A DNA stretch of 64,000 nucleotides from Leucaena leucocephala (Eukaryota > Streptophyta > Magnoliopsida > Fabales > Fabaceae), in the NCBI GenBank assembly GCA_037074615.1, contig CM073536.1, positions 9,119,001 to 9,183,000 of the forward strand. The letters are read 5' to 3'. A program made the translations under genes and the position numbers. This document shows, one piece after another, positions 12,361-23,345 of the stretch (positions are counted from its first letter, which is position 1; each line of letters starts with the position of its first letter). The notes beneath the pieces were generated by a model. The model made no database searches and was not told where the DNA came from. It saw only the letters and a list, made by a program, of their open reading frames with translations.

Positions 12361-13189
12361 CAGGGTTAACATATAGTGTGATTGTTGTTGAGAATAAAAT
12401 TAAAAATTAATAATAAAATTTATAACAATATATCTTAATCTAGTGATCCGATTGTTATGTTATATTTAATGAGTAGAGAGTTGGATATTTATTTATTATA
12501 TTTTTATATTAAATTTATTTGTTAATGACTTTGAGGTTAATTTTTTAAATAAAATAAACTTTCGAATAAGTTTAACTTTATGTACTTTTTAAAATAAATT
12601 AGGTTAAGCTAAGCCAAATATAAATCAGACCACAAGCCCTGACATGCCACTAACTTATTTTCACCCTTCCTTGTGAGTCCTAACCACCATCTTTCCATCC
12701 AAGTACCATACCCCACGTATTTTAAAATTATAATATATGATATGAGCTTTAACCACCTTGTTTTTACTATTTTACACTTTATTTATTATAATATTTTAAA
12801 ATTATAAATTATATATTTTAAAAATAAAGTAAAACCAATATGTGATTGGTTGAATTGCTAAGTACCCCCGTACCCAGTGTAAGGAAAAAAATACAAACTC
12901 AAATTTTAATAAGTACTTTTGTTCGGAGGTGAAAATATTTTTCTTTTTAAACTTCAAAAAGGATTTGTTTCAACCTTAAAATAATTTAGTGATACTTTTA
13001 ATTAAATAAAAAGTAAAAAGTAAACATTACACTTTCAATATGAACAATCTTCAAAAAATATATAATTAATACTTCAGTCTTCTAATCGGAACAACTCATT
13101 CCATTTATAAATTGCCTTTTATATATAGTGGGAGAGGATGAGAAAGAGGATATTTAGAGTTGGTAAAATAGAATTAGCAAGTAGGCTCA

Positions 13190-13732
13190 GTGTGTGTTTG
13201 GGTGTGTGATTTAAGAATTAATTTTGGATAAAATTTTAGTTTAATTTTTTTTTACACAAACAGCTATTTTTGTTCAAAACCTCGGTTTGGGCCAAACCAT
13301 AATTTCAGAAAAGTTAGTTAGAATATATTTTGGAACAGTAAAACAACTTATAGACTATCCAATTACTATTTTACTCTTACTTTTTCTTACACTATCTCTC
13401 TTCTCTCTTCTATCTTTTTCACTATCTCTCATCTTTCCTCTCTGCCTTCTCTCCTCTCTTCTTTATACCCCCTCTCCTCTCTTCTTTATACCCTCTCTCC
13501 TTTTTCCTCTCTACCCTCTCTCATCTCTCTTCTCCACCTACTCTCATCTCTTCTCTATTCCTTACCATCTCTCCTCTCTCATCCTTTTAATAAAATTATA
13601 CCCTTTTTAGTAATTTACCTTCCCAAAAAGTCATTTTAAAAATAACTATCAAAACACTTATTTTTTCAAAATCTATTCTCCAGAATCTATTCTTCCCAGA
13701 ATATATTTTTAAAAGCTAATCCAAACGGGCCC
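13190..13732 (+). mobile_element. 543-bp PIF/Tourist-like MITE, TSD TCA
   Basis: Ends GTGTGTGTTTGG and CCAAACGGGCCC, flanked by TCA (13187-13189 and 13733-13735) in a CTCAG context, the TNA type of duplication typical of PIF/Harbinger. The interior has the TCTCTCCTCTCTTC tract. Its length is identical to the element at 45463-46005, of which it is a same-family copy in the opposite orientation. Confidence 0.75.
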
Positions 13733-14731
13733 TCAGTCTATTTTACATAAAAAAAAAAGAAAAATTTGGGTTAGCATTTTATCAGCTCGTTTTGGACAGT
13801 CTATTTTTTTAATTATTAATATTATTATTTATTTTATTCAAATATTATTTTAAATACCCTCGTTATCGAATAGTAATAAAAATAATTATTTATTTATTAA
13901 TATGCGTTGACATATTATAATTAATTAATATTATGTTAATATTTATTTAGATTTATAGTTATAAAATCTGTGATATTTTTATAAAAATTAGGAATTTTTA
14001 AGAGTATAATATTATTAACTTTTTAATTATGCTAATATAATATTAAAAAATTATTTGTATTTTAAAATTTTAAAAATATTTTTTTAAAATATTAAAAAAT
14101 TAAAAAAAGAAGAAGGTGGTGGGCTATGTTACTCGCAGGAGGGCTGGCAGTAGGCTGCATAGCCAGTAAATTACGACATGCTGACCCATTTTCTCACCTC
14201 TAAATATATTCAATATCTCAACCATATTAAATAAATTTTTTTTTGTGGAATATTATTTTATTACTATATTTGCCAGAAAAACGGGGAAAAACTCTTCTAG
14301 ACTCTAAAAATTGACAAATCTCAAATTAAAATTTTAACATTTATAAATAATACAGAGGTGTGTGAGGACTATTCTAGCATTTTGAAATTATAAATGAAAA
14401 GACCAAAATACCTCCATTGTTTACTCCTCCATTCCTCTTCTATGATTCTATCATACAATTTTAAGATATATTCACTCACCCATTTCGGCCTTTCCAAAAA
14501 GCTCATTGCTATTCACACTCACATTTTTGCAATACTCCATTTTTGCAATACTCCATTTTTAATGAAATTATTGTCCTTTTTCAGGCCACCATCCACCATG
14601 GCAAAAAGATAATGCAGTTATGAAATTAATCAATTATTGTCCTTTCAAAAACCCAAAAAAGGAAATATTTTTGTGCTGAAAGTGACTTTTGATAAGTGTG
14701 TTCAATGAATTGTCCCCACCCTACTAATAGA

Positions 14732-15529
14732 TAGGGGTGTTCATGGGCAGGGCTGGGCAGGGCGACCCCCCCGCCCGGTGCCCTGCCCAGAAAAAGCATG
14801 GGCTGCATTTTGCAGCCCGATGCCCGGCCCTGCCCGGTAAAAGTCCTAACCACTTTGGGCTGGGCATGGGCGGGTTGGGCGTGGGCGGGCTGGGCATGCC
14901 TAAGTTGTGATGCCATGCTCATCTTGTGGAAAAAATCTGCAATTATAAACTTCTAAAATAATATCATATTCATATATTTTCAAGAGTTAAATATCTATAA
15001 TCCACTAAAAATAAGGTAACAAAAAGATAATAATTAAAGTCTTAAAATTCATTGCATATAAAAAAACCTTGAAGTCTAAGTAGTTTATAATTACAACTTT
15101 ATATCAATTTTTCAAATGTTGACAAGGATGAAGTATCTAAAAAAATAAAATAAATAATTATAATTTGTAATGTAATCATATTATGATTAATAAAGTTAAA
15201 AAAATTAATATAGTTATAAATATTAAAATATGCAACTTACGTACTTAACTACTTATATTTCTAAAATGACCCTTTAGTCACCAGTAACTATCATATTTTT
15301 CCTTCTAAGTGTAGCATCTATAGAGAAAATAAAAAAAATAAAAAAAGGGGTGCTCATGGGCAGGGCAGGGCAGGGCAACCCCCCTGCCCGGTGCCCAACC
15401 CGAAAAAAGTATGGGCTGTATTTTGTAGCCCGATGCCCAACCCTGCCCTATATTTATCGGGCTGGGCAGGGCTATTTTTTTGCGGGCTCGGGTGGGCATA
15501 CCGGGCCGCGGGCTTTATGAACACCCCTA
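14732..15529. mobile_element. 798-bp non-autonomous hAT element, TSD CTAATAGA
   Basis: Terminal inverted repeats TAGGGGTGTTCATGGGC and its counterpart (...TTTATGAACACCCCTA), flanked by a perfect 8-bp duplication CTAATAGA (14724-14731 and 15530-15537), diagnostic of hAT. Both ends are very GC-rich with GGGCAGGGC/GCCCGGTGCCC runs that can fold on each other. The middle is AT-rich without coding capacity. Open frames across the GC-rich ends are repeat artefacts. Confidence 0.9.
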
Positions 15530-15765
15530 CTAATAGACACACGGTCTCTTGGCGCATGTATTATACACTCCTAATAGTTTCCCTCAAACGGGGATTTACG
15601 ATTCACACTTGTCCCTTGTTTCGCTCTCGTCGCTCAAGCCAAGCTTCATACAAGCTGGCATCATGGTGAACCCCGTGAAGGACGGACTTGCATCTTCTCC
15701 AAAACAGACCACTTTAACTAATAAAATAATAAAATATATAACTATAATTTTTAAAAAATATTATT

Positions 15766-15945
15766 TTATTATAGTTCCGGTCGTAATATTTAGAGAGATA
15801 TCATAATTCTTGAGTATTTAAATTTATATTTAAAAATAATAGATAGTTCATTTTATCTAATATTGATATTGTTACCTAAAAAAAATAGACATTTCGTCCT
15901 ACTCTTAAATTATGAATGAGTCTATTTTTTTTTAAGTTTATATAT
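15766..15945 (-). repeat. SINE-like family S2, minus-strand copy
   Basis: Reverse complement aligns with 44088-44340 (AGACTCAT..., GGTAACAATATCAATATTAG, CAAGAATTATGATATC segments). Decayed; no target duplication resolved. Confidence 0.4.
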
Positions 15946-16016
15946 AAAAAAAACTTCCAAATACTATATACTTGCTGATGCCTGATGGTATGCATATTTA
16001 ACAACAGAAGAGAATC

Positions 16017-16203
16017 ACCAACGGGGGTTGGTCCGAGTGGTAAGCGGCTCGATATCGCTTAAGCGAGGTCTCGAGTTCGAGCCTTAGCGTACGTAGAAAA
16101 TCCCCGTTGGGAGACTCACCCACCATAGCCAGGTGCGCGACGCGGGTCAGATCCGGATATAGTCGGGACAAAACTCCGGTGAACCGGGTGGGCAACTAAA
16201 AAA
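16017..16203 (+). mobile_element. tRNA-derived SINE (family A)
   Basis: Head with box A-like TGGTCCGAGTGGTAAGCGG and box B GAGTTCGAGCC, a body ending in GAACCGGGTGGGCAAC, and an A-rich tail. Flanked by a 17-bp target duplication with one mismatch (16000-16016 and 16204-16220). About 90% identical by eye to the copy in the copia 3' LTR at 42793-42981. The tRNA-like head is a pol III promoter relic, not a tRNA gene. Confidence 0.88.
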
Positions 16204-19089
16204 AACAACAGAAAAGAATCGTCAGCTGAAGATTTCGAGTAAAAGTGGTCCTCTCTTCTCTCCTCACAGGGTGGATGTGGGCAAACGAGTCATTAATTGA
16301 CATGAGGGAGCAATCGGTCTCTCTTGTTCATGCCGTACACTAACACATCAACTTGACATATAGAGGCTTCCCTTCATGCAGTCCACTAAATTGATTTATG
16401 AATATTTATAGCATATCATCTTCGTCAAAGACATTTGGAAAAAAAATTATATATAAAATTACTAAATATAATTATATTTAAAAAATTATCATGAGTTTAA
16501 AAAATAGGTGACTCGATTTTATAAGTTAAAAATATTAAAATGAAAAATTTAATAAATAAATTTATAAGTTTAACTGAATTTTATAACCACTACAAATTGA
16601 AGCAGATTCAACACGATTTGATAGAATAGACATGTAAACACAATAATTTTAGAGAATTATCTGGTGAGTTTAGCAATAATATTTTTAGCTATTAAAAGAA
16701 TTAATTATCAGTCTAAAATAATTTGAGAATATCTTGAGTAAAAAAAGTGAAGAAGTGTAAAAATTAAGAAATTAAAAAATGCTTGGTAATTTGCACAATT
16801 AAGATAAAATGGAAAGTTTAGTGTAAAAAATAGTTACTGATAATTAAAAGTAGAATATAAAATATATGAATAATAGAAAATGTTAATGAAATATTTGTTG
16901 AAGTGATCAAAAATAGATTTGCAGAAAGATTCTCTCTGAGATCTGAATCCTCGTCAGGAGGTCGTTTGTTTAAAGTGTTTAGATTAATTTATTTTAACTA
17001 ATTTTTTACTGTACAAAATAAATATGCAACAAAAATTTTATCTCCTAACGTATAAACCAATTTTCTTAAGCGATTATGAAGTGTGTATTTTTTAGTGTGT
17101 TTGTATTAGATTTTAGATATAATAAATTTTGAGATAATATATTATAAAAAATAGATTATGGACAATAAATTTTAAATAGAATAGATTTTAGAATAATATA
17201 TTTTAAGTATAATAGATTTTTATAATTTTTTTAATCTAAATCATGATTATGAATAATCAAATAATCTAAACATTCCATATTTTCACAATCAAATTTTTTA
17301 CGCAAAAAAAATCAAAATACTAATTTTTTCATAGTTAAATTTTATAAAACCTAATAAATTATCTAAATATTATATCTTTCTTACAATCAATTTTTTACCA
17401 AACCTAATAAACTATCTAAACACTAATTTTTTGTCATAATAAATTTCACCCAAAACTATTGTTTTAGAAAAGTTAGGAAAACCATTTCTAACAAATAATT
17501 TTTTTGTAAATCTGTTCCTTAAAAACTAACCGAAATACATAAATAAAAAATAAATTTTTTATAAAATATACTCTACTCAAAATATATTATTTTTTTAAAA
17601 AATTATTATGTAAAATCTAATCTAAACACATCTCTTAAAAGTTATTCTTCTTAATTTATAATAAAACCATAGTTTTAGTGAAGAACAAAAGACTGTGGTA
17701 AGAGTTTCTTCTGTAAGAATTACAGAAGTATTAAGGTGCAATTTTAAGAATAAAATTTTTAGTTATGAGCGTTTAATTGCATTAAATCTTGAAGAGTACA
17801 AAAGTTGACACAACGGTCTAAAAATAGAGTAATTAGTAACACATTGAGGAGAGTGATAGAAAATTTATCTTATTTAATATTAATATTAATTAAGATAAAA
17901 AGTGATTTTATTATGCTTATAGATCGTTTAGGTGAGTCTAAATTTTTTTAAAAAAAATTGTAAGAAAAATAAAAGTACCACGCCCAAACTTTTGTCTCTT
18001 CCCTGTGGGCCCAATCATTTTCTTCAATTTGAAATTACTCTTTTGACCTGCAATTAATCGTTAAAAAAGGATTAGAGTGACTAACAAAGTTTGTACATGG
18101 GAAATTTTGAGCAATTTTTTGCAAAAAATATTCATCTTATTCTATCTATAAGAAAGAAAGAAAAAATTATTTTTGTTCTATTTAAAAAATAGAAAAAAAA
18201 TATTTCATATATGAATGTACATTATCTCTTATTTATTATTATAATAATTTTATTTTTATAAATATAATATATATTAAATAAAAATAAAATTATTAAACTG
18301 TTAAATTTTATAATATAATTAATAAGGTATGAATTTTGTATTGATTTATATAAAATATATTAAAAAAATTTATAAATCGAATTAAAAGATGATTTGATTT
18401 GGGGGCCACTATGGATCATGAGAGTCATGAGGAGACACGTGGCCTGACCAACGTCATAGGTAACCAGAGAGTAATCAAAATATTGCAGTATCCCCTGCTT
18501 TCCTCTTGTTCCCACGTGGGACCACTCTTATATATCACATGTGGCTAGAGAAAAAGTCAACAGGGACAGGCTGCTTCTGAGTTCTGACCACCCTCGTCTG
18601 AGAAAGAAAATTTTAAACTTTATCATTAACTCTCTGCTTTAAAATCTATTTCGTTTAAATTTTATTTATATTTAATATATATAATTTTCTAATTTAATAG
18701 GAAAAATAATATCTGAGTCTCATAAAAAGCAATTAAATACTAAAAAAATTCTAAAAAATGACATAAGTAATTTAAAGTCCCATGGGATTTTAGATGAATT
18801 TTTTTAATTGTAAAAAAATATAATTACCTTTAAGACTTAAATTTTTCATTTTTTTTTTCTGTAATCCCCCTCTCATCTGTATCAAAATCTATTTTCTCTT
18901 TCTCTTCGTTCCACTGCCTTAATCTCCTCCCTATCTCACAAGAAAATTAGCAACTTGTCCCTTTCATGCGCGTATAAAGAAGCAATTTAAGAAGAACCCA
19001 ACTAATACTTCACAAAATTGAAAGATAAAAAAGAAACAGAATGCGAAAACAAAAGAAGCTGAGTGCCTAAGTGCAAATACCCGAAGATA

Positions 19090-19285
19090 AAGATGAACCG
19101 GCTACTCCATGGAAATGGGTTTGTCATCTGCTACATTTATAAAAAGAGAAATGCAGATGGCTCAATTGAAGTCTTGATTTGAAATTTTTTGCGATGAAAC
19201 TAATTCTGGGAACATAATTGCCATTGGAGAAGTTGAATGGGGATTGAAGCCATAAGGCAGTGAAAGTTGCAGTCGCTCCAAGCAT
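19090..19285 (-). pseudogene. captured host first-exon fragment, left arm copy
   Basis: On the minus strand from an ATG at 19285 the frame reads MLGATATFTALWLQSPFNF and continues for about 40 codons. It is the same reading as on the right arm (23158), with a few substitutions. The Ser/Ala/Asn-rich, acid-poor start resembles a plastid transit peptide. Parent gene not recognised; it reads outward, away from the element's centre. Confidence 0.5.
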
Positions 19286-19530
19286 TTTGAAAGCTGAAGA
19301 CACAAGAATGTTTGGGCATAAAAATTATAGCACTTCTATGAGAGATTCTTATTCCTTTTTCTATTCTATTATGGTACAAATTTTTTTATGAATAATTATT
19401 GTGATTATTATTGCTATAACTGTGGATCAAAGTGCATATTATGTTTGCAGTCGTTTTCTATCATTTGTTAGTTGCAAGTGATGGGGTTGTTAGTTGGGGG
19501 TGCTGGAGTTATTAGTTTTCTATTAGCAGA

Positions 19531-19763
19531 ACCACAAAGACAGAGTTTAAAGGAAAAATAGAGAGGTTGAAACATGAAAGTGAACAACTTCGTCCAAAGT
19601 TAGATAGACATGAACAAGAATGGCAAGCAAGTGAAATTAAAATATGATGCTCAAAGGAGAGATTGGAAAAGTTGGAAAGGACACAACAAAAGATGGTCTC
19701 TTCTATTTCTCATGTGTTGCAGAAATCTGGAATTGCCTCCAATCTCTTACAATTGTCAATATA
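19531..19763 (+). pseudogene. captured heat-shock factor (HsfA4/A5-like) coiled-coil fragment, left arm
   Basis: Conceptual reading with frame breaks gives GKIERLKHESEQLRPKLDR, then ERLEKLERTQQKMVSSISHV and LQKSGIASNLL. This order (IERLKxE, a heptad-rich helix, ERLxxxExxQxxMVSxxSxVLQKxG) is that of the HR-A/B oligomerisation region of plant class A4/A5 heat-shock transcription factors. No DNA-binding domain is present. A stop and a frame change separate the two parts, so it is not a functional protein. The same piece is on the other arm in inverted orientation (22665-22898). Identification is from recognised motif order, not a search. Confidence 0.65.
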
Positions 19764-20209
19764 GGGTTGTTATTATTAAGTGCTGGACTTGTATTTTTGC
19801 TGTCATGGATAGTTGTTATTTACAGTGGTTGCTGTCATGGACCTTTTTTGTCATTTAATTGCTTTCCTTGGGATTTGAAATTAATTATATCAATTCAACT
19901 TTGTCTTTTTTATGTTTAAATTTATATGCTCTATGTGTTATATCATAATGTGAAATCATATTTCTTTGGATTCTGCTATAATATCCCTTTCATTGGAAAA
20001 ACTTATCCCTTTAAAAGTTATATTCTGTTTGCAAAAATTTGTGAGGTGTTTACTTTACTGTAGTAAGAAAATATGAACATTGGAAAGGTTTTTTTAAAGT
20101 GTGAATGACAGATCATGATCTGATATGCAAGGCAATGTGAGTTGTTATTATAGTACGTGACATTTGTTAATATAAGTGATAGAGTTGTTAATATTATATG
20201 TCTAGTGCA

Positions 20210-20570
20210 GGTTGTCATTATTGATGGTTATTATGCCTTTACTATGGGGTTGTTATTTCCTACTGCTGGAGTTGTTATTCCTTCACTATAGGATTGTTAT
20301 TTATAAGGTTAGAGTTGCTATTTTTGCTGTCGTAGATAAGTTATTTTTCAGTTGTCAAGTTCTTGTTCCTTCAGTGTGGGTTCTTATTTTCTACTGACAG
20401 AGTTGTTATTTTTGCAGTCATTGGGTAGTTATTATTTACAAGTGGTTGTTATGCCTTCATTATGTGGTTATTTTTTTCTACTACTGGAATTGTTATTCCT
20501 TCAATATAAGGTTGTTATTTTTAAGTGCTGGAGTTATTATTTTTGCTGTCATGGGTAAGTTATTTTTCAG
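20210..20570 (+). repeat. degenerate GTTGTTATT repeat array
   Basis: Irregular repeats built on GTTGTTATT with 'tgctggagttgttatt' and 'tgctgtcatgg' variants. It is the reverse complement in style of the AACAACCCC array at 21675-22215. Open frames here are repeat artefacts. Confidence 0.7.
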
Positions 20571-20785
20571 TGGTTAAATTGTTTTCGTTGTCATGATAAA
20601 ATTCTTTTATTAACAATATAACAAGTTGACAAGTCTTGAACGTATTTTAATACACGTATTGCTGATAGTATCATTGCTACTATATCTTTCTCCTCTGATT
20701 AATATATATTTTATTTGGTTGGATTATGTTTTGATTTGTAGATCTTATAGTTGTTAATTTTCTTTTCTTTCAACACTGATTTTTT

Positions 20786-20977
20786 TCAATTTATTCTTTT
20801 GCTTGAATTGCAGATGCTACTTTGTTGTTTCAGCTTTAGAACCAAAAAAAGTTGCATCTCTTGACCATTGTAAATGTATAGGTTTTTACTTGACCTTTTC
20901 AATATAGTCACTAGCCAATGATTTGAACCATTAAGAGACATTGCAATAATACACGGTTGATACACTTGGCTTCTCAA
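20786..20977 (-). pseudogene. Ulp1-like protease fragment (His motif), minus strand
   Basis: Minus-strand frame contains QPCIIAMSLNGSNHWLVTI followed by KNLYIYN, the arrangement around the catalytic histidine of C48 (Ulp1/SENP) peptidases: a hydrophobic strand, NHW, a hydrophobic strand, then hxhYD/N. About 60 codons. The matching cysteine segment lies at 21270-21509 on the other strand, so the domain is broken by an inversion. C48 domains occur in several plant transposon groups. Confidence 0.45.
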
Positions 20978-21269
20978 GTTTGAGTGTCAAAAGTAACCCT
21001 ACCATAGTTTTAGAATCTTTGAGTCTTTCTGTTATGAAATTGAGACTCAATCTTTTTTCTCTTTGGCCTCCCCGGAGGCCGTCTAGTAATTGGGGGCTCA
21101 ATGAACCTTTGTTTCAGTAGTTCAAACACTATTGGCTGTGTACGTATTTCTTAATGTATAGGTTGTTATTTACTTGGGTATTACTTGCCGTTGTCACTGG
21201 CAAAGTTGAATTTAATTTTTTTTTTGCTTTTGCTTTTAACTGAGTGAATTCATGTTCTTCCATTACTGG

Positions 21270-21509
21270 ACAATTTGCAGGTGTTCATGCGGGGTTATTG
21301 TGTTGTTGTGGCTAAAGACTTGGGATGGAAACACAGTAGATGAGGAAGGTTATACAATGTCAATTTACTCAATTGAAGACCTCTACCAAATGAGGGTTGA
21401 CTGTTTGTTTAGGCTGATGACTCACCCTAACAACTCACAATGGGAACAAGTATTGTCCAGGCTAGGTGGTAAAGGGTCCAGACATTGCAAGAAAATAGTG
21501 ACTATTTAA
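21270..21509 (+). pseudogene. Ulp1-like protease C-terminal fragment (Cys motif)
   Basis: After a TTTGCAG acceptor-like site (21275-21281) the frame reads CSCGVIVLLWLKTWDG and on through DLYQMRVDCLFRLMTHPNN to a stop at 21507-21509. CGVxVL with the catalytic cysteine, an aromatic/Lys helix, then a C-terminal helix with RLxxHxxN fits the end of C48 Ulp1-type peptidases carried by plant Mutator-like elements. It lacks the His/Asp half in this orientation, so it cannot be an active protease as it stands. Confidence 0.5.
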
Positions 21510-21674
21510 GTGTGTTTTGGGCTGTAAAATGAACAAATAATACGTATAATTGAACAGTTTCAACAAATGTCAAATCGTAACCTGTTGGGGAAAAAATGTT
21601 ACCATGTTCAATAACTAGGTGTTGTGTTTTTTATGTTATCATGTACAGCAAATTTACCTTAACTCAATTTTATA

Positions 21675-22215
21675 GGAGGGAAAATTAACAACTCTACCAC
21701 CTACGAATAACAACCCCATCACCAACAAATAACAACCAGCACCAGCGGTAACAATCCCAACACCTGCAGTAACAACCCCACCACCAACAAATAACAACCC
21801 CACCACCTACGAATAACAACCTCATCACCAACAAATAATAACCCTAGCACCTACTGTAACAACCCCAGCACATGCGACTACAACCCCACCACCAACAAAT
21901 AACAACCCCAGCACCTGCGGTAACAACCCCAGCACCTACTGTCGCGACTGGTGGATCCTCTTGCAGCGCTAGACGTCTCGGGAGTTCTTGGTTGTGACAG
22001 CAGTGTCATTTGATTGCGACACTTGTTCACATAACCTTCTAGAAAACCAACGCCTGGGAATAACAACCCCAGCACCTACGACTTACAAACCCAGCGCTTG
22101 GGAATGACAACCCCAACGCCTGTGAATAACAACCTCAGCACCTGCGACTTATAACCCCTGCACTTGGGAATGGCAACCCCTGCACTTGGGAATGGCAACC
22201 CCTGCGACTGTAACT
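21675..22215 (+). repeat. tandem array of AACAACCCC...GCACCT units
   Basis: About 20 diverged units of roughly 20-25 bp on the theme AACAACCCCAGCACCTRC, with phases ACGAATAACAACC and CACCAACAAATAAC. A few units also occur at 22920-22990 inside the right arm and, inverted, at 19475-19520. A short unrelated GC-rich piece interrupts it at 21945-22010. Confidence 0.8.
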
Positions 22216-22664
22216 AACAAATGACAGCAAATATAGTATTTGATCTGATTCATATATATGCACTTTCCAATTACATCAGGTCTTGGCATCAAATGTAAAA
22301 GGATTACAGCAAATATAGATACCTTCATCAAGATCCACCCTACCTTCCAACAAGATGGAGATTGATTAAGGTTACAAAAAATTACTTTCATCACTTTTTA
22401 CAGATATATACAAACCAAAAAATAAATGTGCTATGTATTTGCATAGAAAAATAAAGTAACCCAGCACCATTCCTCAGCTCGTATTTGATTCTTGCATGTC
22501 TTCACTGTGTGCACGGCTCATAGCATCTTCCACAGTGATAATTTTTTTTGTTATGAAATTGAGATTCAATCCTTTTTCTCACTTTTCCATGACAGCAACT
22601 ACTGTAAATAACAATTATCCATGACAGCAAAAATACAAGTCCAGTACTCAATAATAACAACCCT

Positions 22665-22898
22665 ATATTGACAATTGCAAGAGATTGGAAGCGATTCCAG
22701 ATTTCTGCAACACATGAGAAACAGAAGAGACCATTTTTTGTTGTGTCCTTTCCAAGTTTTCCAATATCTCCTTTGAACATGATATTTTAATTTCACTTGC
22801 CATTCTTGGTCATATCTATCTAACTTTGGACGAAGTTGTTCACTTTCATGTTTTAGCCTCTCTATTTTTCCTTTTAAACTTTGTCTTTCTGTTTCTGG
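22665..22898 (-). pseudogene. captured HSF coiled-coil fragment, right arm
   Basis: Inverted copy of 19531-19763. On the minus strand it reads ETERQSLKGKIERLKHESEQ and LRPKLDRYDQEWQ before the frame breaks. This arm keeps a slightly longer uninterrupted first segment than the left arm; the second half is shifted by an indel. Confidence 0.6.
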
Positions 22899-23157
22899 TT
22901 CTGCTAATAGAAAACTAACAACTCCAGCACCTGCAACTAACAACCCCAGTACCTGTAACTAACAACCCCATCACCTGCAACTAACAAATGACAGCAAACA
23001 TAGTATGCACTTTGATCCACAATTACAGCAGTAATAATCACAATAATCATTCATAAAAAATTTTGTACCATAACAGAATAGAAAAAGGAACAAGAATATC
23101 TCATAGAAGTGCTATAATTTTTGTGCCCACACATTCTTGTGTCTTCAGCTTTCAAAA

Positions 23158-23345
23158 TGCTCGGAGCGACTGCAACTTCCACTGCCTTATGGCTTCAATC
23201 CCCATTCAACTTCTCCAATGGCAATTCTGTTCCCAGAATTGGTTTCCTCGCAAAAAATTTTAAATCAAGACTTCAATTGAGCCATCTGCATTTCTCTCTA
23301 TATAAATATAGCAGACGACAAACCCATTTCCATGGAGTAGCCGGT
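23158..23345 (+). pseudogene. captured host first-exon fragment, right arm copy
   Basis: ATG at 23158, then MLGATATSTALWLQSPFNF and continuing through GNSVPRIGFLAKNFKSR. Transit-peptide-like composition; parent gene unknown. Later codons in the same frame are low-complexity and read into the arm terminus. Confidence 0.5.

Larger units (their letters stand above)
10290..14380. repeat. tandem segmental unit U1 (promoter-like unit)
   Basis: First of at least four diverged copies of a duplicated unit. Landmarks in order: TGAAATTAATCAATT (10318), the GTGACCTT/ATAAGTGTG-like block (about 10415), TGGGAATTTCTGAGC (about 10704), the CACGAGAGTCACGAGG...GGACCACTCTTA block (10840-10945), CAGTCTTCTAATCGGAACAA (13075), TTGTGGAATATTATTTTA (about 14243), then the start of U2. 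No gene of its own was identified. U1 contains the MITE at 13190-13732 and the GC-rich block at 11935-12245. Confidence 0.6.
14575..18700. repeat. tandem segmental unit U2
   Basis: Second copy of the unit: GGCAAAAAGATAATGCAG (14599), TGAAATTAATCAATT, GGGAAATTTTGAGC (18101), CATGAGAGTCATGAGGAGAC (18418) with CACGTGGCC, and CACGTGGGACCACTCTTA (18514). Expanded by the hAT element 14732-15529, an S2 copy, a SINE (16017-16203) and at its right end the Mutator-like element at 18701. The rest (16220-18100) is AT-rich with no gene seen. Confidence 0.6.
18701..19841 (+). repeat. left long inverted arm
   Basis: Reverse-complement match to 22586-23739, interrupted by small indels. Landmarks: AATTTAAAGTCCCATGGGAT (about 18770), GTAATCCCCCTCTCATCTGT (18861), CTCCATGGAAATGGGTTTGT (19105), and the TGCTGTCATGGA inner end. 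Confidence 0.9.

Noticed and set aside
14626..15669. Open frames rich in AQPAHAQP or LPCPAHEH
   Set aside because: They lie over the GC-rich repeat ends of the hAT element 14732-15529.
16017..16090. tRNA gene suggested by box A/B sequence (also 42793 and 52500-52576)
   Set aside because: No complete cloverleaf; the segments are SINE heads with tails and target duplications.
21675..22215. CRISPR-like repeat/spacer array
   Set aside because: Units are contiguous and diverged with no unique equal-length spacers, in a plant nuclear transposon.
21878..22394. Gly/Leu-rich minus-strand frames over the AACAACCCC array
   Set aside because: Read from tandem repeats, not conserved coding sequence.
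22600..22943. A 114-residue membrane-like protein starting MLVAGAGVVSF
   Set aside because: The start is repeat-array sequence fused to the captured HSF fragment; the rest is frame-shifted relative to the HSF reading.
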